From positions 311,734 through 375,733 of the forward strand of contig NZ_LMDY01000012.1 of the NCBI RefSeq assembly GCF_001425905.1: DNA of 64,000 nucleotides, in the 5' to 3' direction. This stretch comes from Methylibium sp. Root1272. Lineage in GTDB: Bacteria; Pseudomonadota; Gammaproteobacteria; Burkholderiales; Burkholderiaceae_C. The notes under the pieces are model-generated. The model was not told the origin of the DNA. It ran no database searches and was given only the letters and a program-made list of their open reading frames with translations. Within the stretch, counting starts at the first letter, position 1. Each line of letters starts with the position of its first letter. A program made the translations under genes and the position numbers. Positions 12,096 to 19,569 of this stretch are shown piece after piece.

Positions 12096-12494
12096 ATGAC
12101 GAAGATGCTCGCTTCCCTTCTGCTCACCAGCGTTGCGCTCGCTGCGCCGTGGTCTCAAGCAGCCCCGCCTGCCCACGTCGAGCAGGTCATGTCCAAGCCG
12201 CTGGCCGACCTGGCCGGCAAGGAAGGGCTGGTGCTCACCGTGAAGTACCCGCCGGGCGGCGCCGACGACATCCATCGGCACAACGCGCATGCCTTCGTCT
12301 ACGTGCTCGAGGGAGCGATCGTGATGCAGGTGAAAGGCGGCCCCGCGGTGACGCTCAAGCCCGGGCAAGGCTTCTACGAAGCGCCGGACGACATCCACCT
12401 CGTGGGCCGCAATGCGAGCCAGACCGAGCCGGCGAAGTTCGTCGTGTTCCTGCTGAAGGACCAGGGCGCGCCGGCGGTCGTTCCGGTCCAGTGA
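12096..12494 (+). CDS. Exported cupin domain protein
   Basis: 132 residues. A Sec signal peptide (MTKMLASLLLTSVALAAPWSQA, cleavage about residue 22) precedes a single cupin barrel. Metal ligands are in PGGADDIHRHNAHAFVYVLEG and a second motif GFYEAPDDIHLVGRN. It is a small periplasmic cupin without an assigned substrate. It sits 49 nt after the oxidoreductase, probably in the same Rrf2-controlled transcript, with an RBS-like tcctggag upstream. Confidence 0.87.
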   Translation: MTKMLASLLLTSVALAAPWSQAAPPAHVEQVMSKPLADLAGKEGLVLTVKYPPGGADDIHRHNAHAFVYVLEGAIVMQVKGGPAVTLKPGQGFYEAPDDIHLVGRNASQTEPAKFVVFLLKDQGAPAVVPVQ

Positions 12495-12527
12495 ACGGGA
12501 CGCCAGGGCTGCAAGGCCGGGCATGAA

Positions 12528-12562
12528 AAAAGCCCTGGAGCATCGGCGCTCCAGGGCTTTTG
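12528..12562 (+). terminator. Strong bidirectional terminator
   Basis: AAAAGCCCTGGAGC-atcg-GCTCCAGGGCTTTT: a near-perfect stem with A-tract and T-tract on opposite sides, able to terminate the cupin transcript and anything arriving from the right. It closes the last clearly chromosomal operon before the mobile region. Confidence 0.93.
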
Positions 12563-12736
12563 TCTTTGTCGGGGACTTGGCGTGAAGTCCTGGACTCTGT
12601 AGATGGTGGAGAGGAGGAGGATCGCAATGCGCCTTGCAGGGCGCATGGTTCCTCGGTTTCTCCGATGTGGCGAAGCCAAGTTACTGCAAAAGTTCCTGCA
12701 TCCGAGCTGGATCGTCGCTGGGGCGTGAGTTCGATC

Positions 12737-13078
12737 TCACATCTCGCCGAAGTGCTGCTCTTCAGACGCATCGAGGTGGGCGGGCCACTCCCAGCTCAGC
12801 AGTTCTGCCGTACGTCGGGTGACCCAGCACGCCTCCTGGGCGCTGACGCCGGACTCCGCGTGGCGCAGGCCGGCCAGGCAGCGCTCGAGCACCGTCGCTT
12901 CGTCGACCCCGTCGCGGAAGTGCACGGTCGAGCAGTGGCCGCTCATCACGTTGGCCAGGTCCTCGCAGAACTCGCTGCGCTGCGCCAGCTCGGCCTTCGT
13001 GACGGTCAGGCGCCTGCGGCCGTCGAGGTAGAGCGCCGAGAAGGACTCGGGCACGAAGGTCTGGTTCTCGTCGTACAC
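12737..13078 (-). CDS. Conserved hypothetical protein, betaproteobacterial 'ATPase with chaperone activity'-named family
   Basis: About 113 residues from a GTG at 13078 (VYDENQTFVPESFSALYL...). The reading frame has good codon bias. The pattern ENQ...PxSFxALYL...R...CEDLA...GVDEATVLERC..GL...A.WV..R.AELL.W matches my memory of a small family often labelled 'ATPase with chaperone activity', although no ATPase motif exists in it. The start is uncertain: the frame is open further upstream but that stretch overlaps the histone-like gene on the other strand. Function unknown. Confidence 0.55.
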   Translation of the reverse strand: MYDENQTFVPESFSALYLDGRRRLTVTKAELAQRSEFCEDLANVMSGHCSTVHFRDGVDEATVLERCLAGLRHAESGVSAQEACWVTRRTAELLSWEWPAHLDASEEQHFGEM

Positions 13079-13282
13079 GGCCAGACTCAGGGCGGTGGTG
13101 CGTCGGACGCGAGATCGACGACGAACCGGGTTTCGGCTTCGGACATCGGCCGATGATGCCGTGTCCACGGAGCTGACCGGTGCGATCCGATGCGCCGCTG
13201 TCTGCGACGTCCTGTCAGGACAGACAATGCGGTCGGCCTGCCAACGCGGGCCACCACGCAACTTCAGGACTCCAGACTCCCC

Positions 13283-13744
13283 ATGGCAACTGCAAAGAAG
13301 ACGACGACCAAGACCGCGGTGAAGAAGACCGTGAAGGCCTCGACGGCGAAAGCCCTCGCGAAGCCGGTCGTCGCGGCCAAGAAGGCCAAGCCCGCCCAGG
13401 CCGCCGCGCCCAAGGCAATCGACGCCTCCAAGCCGATCAAGTCGGCCTTCAACAAGAGCCAACTGGTCGCCCACTTGGCCGCGGCGTCGGCCGTCGAGCC
13501 CAAGGCGGTCAAGGCCGTGCTCGCCTCGCTCGAGGCCACGATGCTGGCGTCCGTGCACAAGAAGGGCCTGGGCTCGTTCACGCTGCCGGGTCTGCTGAAG
13601 GTCAACGTCATCAACGTGCCGGCCAAGAAGAAGCGCACCGGCATCGACCCGTTCACCAAGGTCGAGCGCGTGTTCGCGGCCAAGCCGGCGACCGTGAAGA
13701 TCAAGGTCCGCTCGCTGAAGAAGCTCAAGGACGCGGCGCTCTGA
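13283..13744 (+). CDS. Histone-like protein: Lys/Ala-rich tail plus HU-like domain
   Basis: 153 residues. Residues 1-50 form a KTTTK/KKTVK-rich H1-like tail. Residues about 57-150 resemble HU/IHF-type DNA-binding proteins (FNKSQLVAHLAAASAVEPKAV..., GLGSFTLPGLLKVNVI, then KKKRTGIDPFTKVERVF in place of the DNA-binding arm). Tail plus HU chimeras are nucleoid proteins in Burkholderiales. It is followed by a clear terminator. It could belong to the chromosome or mark the left edge of the mobile region. Confidence 0.85.
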   Translation: MATAKKTTTKTAVKKTVKASTAKALAKPVVAAKKAKPAQAAAPKAIDASKPIKSAFNKSQLVAHLAAASAVEPKAVKAVLASLEATMLASVHKKGLGSFTLPGLLKVNVINVPAKKKRTGIDPFTKVERVFAAKPATVKIKVRSLKKLKDAAL

Positions 13745-13791
13745 CCTGAAGCCCTGAGCTGAAAGGTCGGTGTGCGCCTTCCGGGGCGCTG

Positions 13792-13830
13792 GGCCGGCAG
13801 TGGCACTCGAGTGCCACCGCCGGCCTTCTC
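13792..13830 (+). terminator. Rho-independent-like terminator after histone-like gene
   Basis: GGCCGGCAGTGGCACTC and GAGTGCCACCGCCGGCC form a 17-bp stem with one mismatch, followed by a T/C-rich tract (ttctcctttctg). Confidence 0.85.
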
Positions 13831-14665
13831 CTTTCTGTTGGCGCGTGAGGGCTAAGCGGTTTGCCCTCTGGTGCCGCAGCGAGGCTCCAGTGGTGCGCTG
13901 CGCGGTCCGATGCAGCATGGCCTACCGACATCCCGGTGCGCGTGCCCCCGCTGCGCGGGGCCGGGCTGTGGCGCTGCGCGTCGAGCCACCGACCGAGGGC
14001 CGGCGTCTCGCCCCTGACGGGCGGCCATCCCTCACGCAACATGGCCAGGCCGGCGGAGCCGGCGGTCGCACGACGGCGGCCCGTCCCGTGGCCGGGTTCG
14101 CGGGACTGCTTCCTTCACGCTGCGCGTGAACGAGCCCGCTGGACGAACTGACCGGTGCTGCGCTCACGCCGCTGCGCTTCGTTCGCTGCGCGCCGCCCAG
14201 ATCGTCCCCCCGTCCACCCGCCACGCCCGCAGCCGGGCCGCCGAGGACCTGAGAAGTGCCCGCCGCGGCTCGACCGCCGCGCCAGTCGCACGCCTGCGGC
14301 GTGCTTGGTGGCACGTCGGCCGCAGGGCCGCCGCGGCGGGAGGATCGTCGGGCGTCTGCGCGTTGCTGCGACGCCCGCGACGGGGCAACCCGTCGCCGGC
14401 GGGGCCCACCGCGCTCTCCCCATCAAGCCCCCGACCTTCGGCGAGGGGGACTTGTGGGGGGATCTTTCAGCGGTGGGCCGGGAAGCCGGCTCACTGCTTC
14501 GGCTGCAAGGCACCCCACCCATCCCCCACCCCTTCCCGTGAGGGAAGGGGCCTTGCCCACCCCCCGCCCGCCCGTGGGCGGGAGCGAGGAAGTCCGAGCG
14601 AGAGGATCAGTTTGCAGGGACACCCGCTCCGGGGTCCGGCTGGTCTCTCATGCAAGGAGAAGGTC
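13831..14665. other. 835-bp non-coding, hairpin-dense stretch
   Basis: No open frame here has convincing protein character. It holds several short perfect hairpins: CCCCGC-TGC-GCGGGG (13946-13960), TTCACGC-TGC-GCGTGAA (14114-14130), GCACGCC-TGC-GGCGTGC (14288-14304), and CCCCTTCCC-GTGA-GGGAAGGGG (14529-14550). The last is followed by a CCCGCCC-gt-GGGCGGG repeat. It precedes the ssb-DUF932-parAB block and may hold its promoter or an origin-like region. Confidence 0.6.
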
Positions 14666-15145
14666 ATGGCCAACGTTCAAGTCATCCAGCGCCATGCGCA
14701 CCTGGCGGGCGCGGTCAAGCTGGAGTTCGTCAACGGTCGCGAGGGCAAGGTCGCCAAGGCGGTGCTGACGGCGATCAGCAACACGCGGCGCGCGAACCGT
14801 GGTGCAGGCGAGGCGCGCGAGGAGGAATCCACCGCGATCCAGTGGACGCTGTGGGGCAAGCAGGCCGAGAACGCGGCCGAGTACCTGGGCAAGGGCTCGC
14901 ACGTCAACATCGTCGGCCGCCTGCGCAACAACAACTACGAGAAGGACGGCGAGGAGGTCTACGCGCTAGCCTTCACGGCCGAGGAACTGGACTACCTCGA
15001 CAGCAAGGCCGAGAGGGAGGCGCGCCGCACGCGCGGCCAGGGGCCGGCGCCGGCCGGTGGCGAGGGCGGCGAGCCGGGGACCCCCGCGGCGACGCGTACC
15101 CGCCGCACGCGCAGCGAGCGCCAGCCCGAGCCGGCGCACGCCTGA
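14666..15145 (+). CDS. ssb: Single-stranded DNA-binding protein of the mobile element
   Basis: 159 residues with an OB-fold SSB domain (about 1-110: AGAVKLEFVNGREGKVAKAV, STAIQWTLWGKQAENAAEYLGKGSHV, NIVGRLRNNNYEKDGEEVY). It binds ssDNA, as expected during conjugative transfer. The C-terminal 40 residues are Arg/Pro/Gly-rich and lack the acidic DDxIPF tip by which chromosomal SSB recruits partners. The ATG at 14666 follows AAGGAGAAGGTC. It begins a co-directional block with DUF932 and parAB. Confidence 0.92.
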   Translation: MANVQVIQRHAHLAGAVKLEFVNGREGKVAKAVLTAISNTRRANRGAGEAREEESTAIQWTLWGKQAENAAEYLGKGSHVNIVGRLRNNNYEKDGEEVYALAFTAEELDYLDSKAEREARRTRGQGPAPAGGEGGEPGTPAATRTRRTRSERQPEPAHA

Positions 15146-15207
15146 ACCCACGGGGCGGGGCCCCGCGGCTCCGCCCATCGTCCCACCCACTACCGACGAG
15201 GTATGCC

Positions 15208-16071
15208 ATGCACACCCAACCGACACTCGCGACCCGTTTCGCGAACAGCACGCGCGTGCTGCGCAGCGAGCAGCCGCTGGACGAAGAGCAGATGCGCCGC
15301 GCGGCGCCGTCGATCTTTGCCGAGGGCAAGCACGCCAGCCGCTCCGAGCGCTATACCTACATCCCGACCATCGACGTGCTGCGCGGACTGCGGCGCGAGG
15401 GCTTCGAGCCCTTCATGGTGGCCCAGGGCCTGAGCCGCATCGAGGGCAAGGCCGAGTTCACCAAGCACCTGATCCGCCTGCGCCACCATCGTGAGGGCAG
15501 CGGCCAGGTCAGCACGCGGCCCGAGGCCAACGAGATCATCCTCATCAACAGCCACGACGGCGCGAGCAGCTACCAGATGCTCGCCGGCCTGTTCCGCTTC
15601 GTGTGCTGCAACGGCCTGGTCTGCGGCCAGGTGGTCGAGGACATCCGCATCCCGCACAAGGGCAACATCCAGGGCGAGGTGATCGAGGGCGCCTTCCGCG
15701 TGCTCGACGGCTTCGAGGCCGTCGAGGCCTCGACCGACGCGATGAAGGCGATCGAGCTGAAGCCCGCCGAGGAGCAGGCCTTCGCGACCGCGGCGTTGGC
15801 GCTGCGTTTCGGCGAGCGCGGCGAGGGTCAGCCGCCGGCGCCGGTCACCGCCGCCCAGCTGATCGAGGCGCGGCGCTTCGAGGACGTGGGGCACAGCCTG
15901 TGGACCACCTTCCAGCGGGTCCAGGAGAACGCGCTGCGCGGCGGCCAGCCGGGCCGCAGCGTGCAGGGCCGGCGCATCCGCACCCGCGAGGTCGCGAGCA
16001 TCGACCGCGGCGTGAGCCTGAACCGCGCGTTGTGGCTGCTGGCCGAGGAGATGCGCAAGCTCAAGGGCTGA
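15208..16071 (+). CDS. DUF932 domain protein
   Basis: 287 residues starting MHTQPTLATRF. It matches the DUF932 pattern of plasmid and ICE proteins: SERYTYIPTIDVLRGLRREGF near residue 47, then INSHDGASSYQMLAGLFRFVC and a C-N-G-L-V-C segment. Such proteins are standard backbone genes beside ssb and par genes in mobile elements; their biochemical role is not established. The start is 62 nt after ssb. The C-terminal half is helical with MKAIELKPAEEQAFA. Confidence 0.9.
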   Translation: MHTQPTLATRFANSTRVLRSEQPLDEEQMRRAAPSIFAEGKHASRSERYTYIPTIDVLRGLRREGFEPFMVAQGLSRIEGKAEFTKHLIRLRHHREGSGQVSTRPEANEIILINSHDGASSYQMLAGLFRFVCCNGLVCGQVVEDIRIPHKGNIQGEVIEGAFRVLDGFEAVEASTDAMKAIELKPAEEQAFATAALALRFGERGEGQPPAPVTAAQLIEARRFEDVGHSLWTTFQRVQENALRGGQPGRSVQGRRIRTREVASIDRGVSLNRALWLLAEEMRKLKG

Positions 16072-16083
16072 GCGATCCGCCTG

Positions 16084-16109
16084 CGCTGGATTCGACGCCG
16101 AATCCAGCG
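16084..16109. repeat. Perfect 11-bp inverted repeat between DUF932 and parA
   Basis: CGCTGGATTCG-ACGC-CGAATCCAGCG. It starts 12 nt after the DUF932 stop and has no T-tract. It could be a transcript hairpin or a partition/regulatory site upstream of parA. The right arm sequence CGAATCCAGCG recurs at about 18854-18864, upstream of the mobilisation gene. Confidence 0.7.
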
Positions 16110-16275
16110 TGAGGGCGCGGGCACCCCGCCGCGATCATCGGGCGGGGCGTGCGCGCCCGACCTTCGCGCGCTCGCCGGCTGGCGCCGGCTCGCGCGACCC
16201 GGCCGCCGGCCTTCGAGGCGCGGCGGCCGGGACCCTCCGACGCCGTCCTGGACGGTCGCGCCGGAGGACTCCCCG

Positions 16276-17112
16276 ATGAAGACACTCGTGCTGGCCAACC
16301 AGAAGGGCGGCGTCGGCAAGTCGGCGGTCGCGACGCTGCTGGCCCACCACCTGCGCCGCCTGGGGCAGCGCGTGCTGGCGATCGACCTGGACCACCAGGC
16401 CAACTTCTCGCAGGCGCTGACGCGCTCGGGTCGCGCCGTGGTGGCCGAGGTCACGGCCGACCGGCTGCTGGCGCAGGCCGGCGTCGGCGTACCGGACGCG
16501 CCTTTCGTGCTGGTGTCCGGGCACCGCGAGCTGCTCGCGCTGGAGCGTCAGGCGGCGCAACACAACGCCTACGCGCGCAACGTCCGCGCCTTCCTGGCGG
16601 CGGTGGATGGGGTCTTCGACGTGGCGATCGTCGACACCAACCCCAACCCCGACATCCGCGTGATCGCCGCGCTGGCGTCAGCCGACTTCGTCGTCTCGCC
16701 GGTGCAGCTGAACCAGGAGGCGATGAGCGGCGTGAACATGCTGCTCAACCATGAGCGCGTCGGCATCCGCCGCATCAAGGCGGTGCTCAACCCCAAGCTG
16801 CAGCTCGTCGGCCTGCTGCCGACGATGGTCGAACCGACGCCCTTCCAGAAGGCCAATTACGTGCAGGTGGTGCAGGCCTTCCATCCGATCCTGATCCGCG
16901 TCGGCGACGGGCCCGGGGCCTTCGCGGCGATCCCGCGCCGCTCGTGCATCGCCGAGGCGCAGGCGAGCGGCGAGGTGCTGTGGGAGATGAAGAAGACCGC
17001 GGCGCGCGAGGCCTCCGCCGAGATCCGGCCGACGCTGGACGCGATCGCAGCGCGCGTGATGGGTGCCGCGATCCAGCCGGCCGAGGGGGCACCGCATGCC
17101 GCTGCAGCTTGA
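16276..17112 (+). CDS. parA: ParA family partition ATPase
   Basis: 278 residues. Deviant Walker A NQKGGVGKSAVATLLAHHL (residues 8-26), Walker A' region LAIDLDHQANFSQAL, and Walker B-like DVAIVDTNPNPDIRV. It belongs to the ParA/MinD/Soj ATPases that segregate plasmids and some ICEs together with ParB. The start follows CGGAGGACTCCCCG. Its 3' end overlaps the parB start by 17 nt, so the two are translationally coupled. Confidence 0.95.
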   Translation: MKTLVLANQKGGVGKSAVATLLAHHLRRLGQRVLAIDLDHQANFSQALTRSGRAVVAEVTADRLLAQAGVGVPDAPFVLVSGHRELLALERQAAQHNAYARNVRAFLAAVDGVFDVAIVDTNPNPDIRVIAALASADFVVSPVQLNQEAMSGVNMLLNHERVGIRRIKAVLNPKLQLVGLLPTMVEPTPFQKANYVQVVQAFHPILIRVGDGPGAFAAIPRRSCIAEAQASGEVLWEMKKTAAREASAEIRPTLDAIAARVMGAAIQPAEGAPHAAAA

Positions 17113-18028
17113 GGGCTACGCGCTGCTGCCCGACGAGGACGCGCCGGCGGCCGGCGCGCCTTTGCAGATCGCCATCGAGGCGATCGACGAAGACCCGGAA
17201 CAGCCGCGGCAGGAGTTCGATGCCGCGGCGCTCGAGGAGCTCGCCACGACGATCCGCGCGCGCGGCGTGCGGCAGCCGATCTCGGTGCGGCCGCATCCCG
17301 AGGAGCCAGGGCGCTGGATGCTGAACTTCGGGGCACGACGCTTGCGCGCCTCGAAGCTGGCCGAACGGTCGCATGTGCCGGCCTTCGTGGACCATGCGGT
17401 CGACAGCTATGACCAGGTCATCGAGAACGAGCAGCGCGAGGGCTTGCAGCCGCTGGAGCTGGCGCTCTTCGTGCAGCGGCGCATGGCCGCCGGTGAGACA
17501 CCTGCCGAGATCGCTCGCCGGCTGGGCAAGTCGCGCGGCTACCTGACCTTCGTCGGTGCGTTGATCGACGCGCCGGACTGGCTGATGGCGCTGTACCGCA
17601 GCGGTCGCTGCCGCGGCCTGGCCGAGCTGTACGAGCTGCGCCGGCTGCGCGGCAGCGAGCCAGCGGCCGTCGAGCGCTGGCTGGAGGCGGCCGGCAAGGT
17701 CACTCGGGGCGGGGTGCAGGGCTTGAAGGAGAGCCTGGAGCCGAGCCGGTTGGTCGAGGCGGTGGCGACCGCGGTCGCGGATGAGCCATCGTCACGGCGG
17801 GCTTCCCCCGAAGCCTCGATGAAGGCCGGCACGCCGCGTGCAGCCATCGTGCGGGCCCAGGCTGTCACGCTCTGGGGGCGGTGCGACGATGGCGACGTGA
17901 TCGTCGACTTCGGGGCCGTGCCCGAGCGCGAGGGTTTCGTGTACGTGGTCCGACCCGAAGGCACCGAGCGCGTCGAGGTGGAGGCGTCCCGCGTCCGGCT
18001 GCTGCGCATCACGCGCAGCGTCGTATAA
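17096..18028 (+). CDS. parB: ParB family partition protein
   Basis: 310 residues from the ATG at 17096, inside the parA 3' end. An N-terminal ParB nuclease-fold/CTP-binding domain (IDEDPEQPRQEF..., RGVRQPISVRPHPEEPGRWMLNFGARRLRASKLA, then IENEQREGLQPLELALF) is followed by an HTH (PAEIARRLGKSRGYLTFVGAL). The C-terminal 70 residues resemble a KorB-type dimerisation module by position only. With ParA it forms the element's partition module; the parS site is not recognised. Confidence 0.93.
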   Translation: MPLQLEGYALLPDEDAPAAGAPLQIAIEAIDEDPEQPRQEFDAAALEELATTIRARGVRQPISVRPHPEEPGRWMLNFGARRLRASKLAERSHVPAFVDHAVDSYDQVIENEQREGLQPLELALFVQRRMAAGETPAEIARRLGKSRGYLTFVGALIDAPDWLMALYRSGRCRGLAELYELRRLRGSEPAAVERWLEAAGKVTRGGVQGLKESLEPSRLVEAVATAVADEPSSRRASPEASMKAGTPRAAIVRAQAVTLWGRCDDGDVIVDFGAVPEREGFVYVVRPEGTERVEVEASRVRLLRITRSVV

Positions 18029-18050
18029 CGGTTATCGGGCGGGGCCGGCC

Positions 18051-18371
18051 TCAGCCGTCGAGGCCGCTCGACAGCGCAGCCTCGTGGTCCTGTCCGCCGT
18101 AGAACACGCCGAGGATGGACACGCGCAAGGCCGCCTCGTCCACCGCGTACGCGATCACGGTGCGGCCGCGGTGGTGGGTGACCCGCAGGCCGGGGCGGAG
18201 GTCGTCGCGTGCGACGCCACGCAGCGGGAACCGGTTCAGGCCTTCGCAGGTGGCGACGATCGCGTCGGTGTAGTGCTGTGCGGTGGCCGGCGAGGCCTGC
18301 TCGGCGATGTAGAGGTACAGCGAGGCGAGCTGGTCGACCGCCTCGGGTGCGAAGTCGACGGTGTAGGCCAT
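18051..18371 (-). CDS. parE: ParE/RelE superfamily toxin
   Basis: 106 residues with the ParE pattern: YTVDFAPEAVDQLASLYLYIAE at the N-terminus, GLNRFPLRGVARDDLRPGLRV, then HHRGRTVIAYAVDE and VSILGVFYGGQDHEAAL. ParE toxins poison DNA gyrase; related RelE toxins cut mRNA. It lies downstream of parD with a TGATG stop/start overlap, the standard antitoxin-first arrangement, convergent with parB. Confidence 0.93.
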   Translation of the reverse strand: MAYTVDFAPEAVDQLASLYLYIAEQASPATAQHYTDAIVATCEGLNRFPLRGVARDDLRPGLRVTHHRGRTVIAYAVDEAALRVSILGVFYGGQDHEAALSSGLDG

Positions 18372-18649
18372 CAGGCCTTGGCGGTCGACTTCTTGTGCAC
18401 GGCCGCAAGCCGGGCCTTGACCTCGCCAAGGCCGACGGCGCGCGACGGCTCGGCCTTCAGCGCGTCGTAGGCCGCGATCACATCGCGACGCAGCCAGTCC
18501 TCGACGGCGCGGTCGCGCGCGAGCAGGGCCCGCAGGCCGTCGCGGATCACTTCGCTCTCGGTGGCGTACTCGCCGGCGGCGACCTTCGCCCGCACGGCCT
18601 CGGCCATCTCGTTGGGCAGCGTGATGCTGAACTGCTGGGTGGAGCGCAT
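18371..18649 (-). CDS. parD: ParD-type ribbon-helix-helix antitoxin
   Basis: 92 residues. N-terminal RHH DNA-binding domain (STQQFSITLPNEMAEAVRAK, then GEYATESEVIRDGLRALLAR) and a C-terminal toxin-binding helix ending KKSTAKA. It neutralises the ParE product and autorepresses the pair. A 7-bp inverted repeat (18669-18683) lies 20 nt upstream of its start. Confidence 0.93.
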   Translation of the reverse strand: MRSTQQFSITLPNEMAEAVRAKVAAGEYATESEVIRDGLRALLARDRAVEDWLRRDVIAAYDALKAEPSRAVGLGEVKARLAAVHKKSTAKA

Positions 18650-18668
18650 GGCGGCCTCGCGTGATGTG

Positions 18669-18683
18669 TAGGATTGAATCCTA
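18669..18683 (-). promoter_or_regulatory. Putative ParD operator
   Basis: TAGGATT-G-AATCCTA, 7-bp arms with a single central base, just upstream of the parD start. Its size and location fit a ribbon-helix-helix autoregulatory site. Confidence 0.6.
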
Positions 18684-18899
18684 CTACTTCCGCCGGTCCC
18701 GGGCGTGGCGGTTGGTGGTCCCGATGGGGCAGCACCTGGTACGTCACACGCTTCCGGCCGTCGTTCGGCGGTGCAGGCGGCGATGGTTCGGCTCGGCTCG
18801 GTGGCCTCGATCTTCGCGAGGCACCCACGCCGTCGCGTTGCGGCATTCGAGACCGAATCCAGCGCCTCGGACCTGCTGGTCCTCGACGAATATCAATGC

Positions 18900-19550
18900 A
18901 TGGACGAGTGCAGGATAGGCGCCACGGCGCCGATGTCGGACACGCCGGCGCGTGCCGAGAAAGGACGGTCCTCTGGTCTCATGGCGTGCGCAGCGCGTGG
19001 ACGCATCAGCGTCGATCTCGGTGGCCTAAAGGCCGCGCTCGCGGCACGTGCACGGGCGCGCGGCACGCTGCCGTCGGCCTTCGTGCGCGAGGCGTTGGCT
19101 GCGGCGCTGGGGCAGGGCGCTGTCATCGAACTACCGCGTGGTGCGGAAAAGCCTCCCGCCACTGACACCGTCCGCCTGTCGCTGCGCCTGCCGCGCCAGG
19201 CCCGCGACGCGCTGTTGTCGGCCGCGCAAACCTCGGGCCTGTCGACCGGCGACTTCGTGGCCGGCCTGTTGTCCCAGGCGCCGGCACTGACCGACGCCGC
19301 CGGCGCCACTGCCCGCCTCGCCACGCTGACCGCATCCTGCGCTGAGCTGGCCACGCTGTCGCGCAACCTGAATCACCTGACGACGCTGCTGCGCCAGGGC
19401 TCGGGCCGGGCGGCGCAGGAGTACCGCGCCATGCTCGACGAGGTGGGCGCCGACGTGCGCGCGCATTTGGCCCTGGCCTCGTCGGTCGCCGCCGAACTGC
19501 AGCCGCTGGTCCGTCCGCGGCGTCCACGCGCGGCACAGGCCGTGGGCTGA
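18900..19550 (+). CDS. Mobilisation accessory protein (MobC/TraJ-like) preceding the relaxase
   Basis: About 216 residues. The region from residue 35 (GRISVDLGGLKAALAARARA..., then VRLSLRLPRQARDALLSAAQ) holds two RHH-like DNA-binding segments, and the part near residue 145-170 (CAELATLSRNLNHLTTLLRQ) matches the relaxosome accessory 'RNLNQ' type motif. It probably binds oriT and helps load the relaxase encoded 19 nt downstream. The start is uncertain: ATGs at 18900, 18933 and 18981 are all in frame and none has a strong RBS. The upstream 250 bp probably contain oriT. Confidence 0.75.
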   Translation: MDECRIGATAPMSDTPARAEKGRSSGLMACAARGRISVDLGGLKAALAARARARGTLPSAFVREALAAALGQGAVIELPRGAEKPPATDTVRLSLRLPRQARDALLSAAQTSGLSTGDFVAGLLSQAPALTDAAGATARLATLTASCAELATLSRNLNHLTTLLRQGSGRAAQEYRAMLDEVGADVRAHLALASSVAAELQPLVRPRRPRAAQAVG

Positions 19551-19569
19551 TGCGTATCGAGGTGCCGTG

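Noticed and set aside
12737-13918. 393-codon minus-strand frame
   Set aside because: Only the last 113 or so codons have protein character; the rest is antisense to the histone-like gene.
14126-14665. N-terminal extension of the ssb frame
   Set aside because: The SSB domain begins at 14666 with a clear RBS; the upstream frame translates hairpin-rich non-coding DNA.
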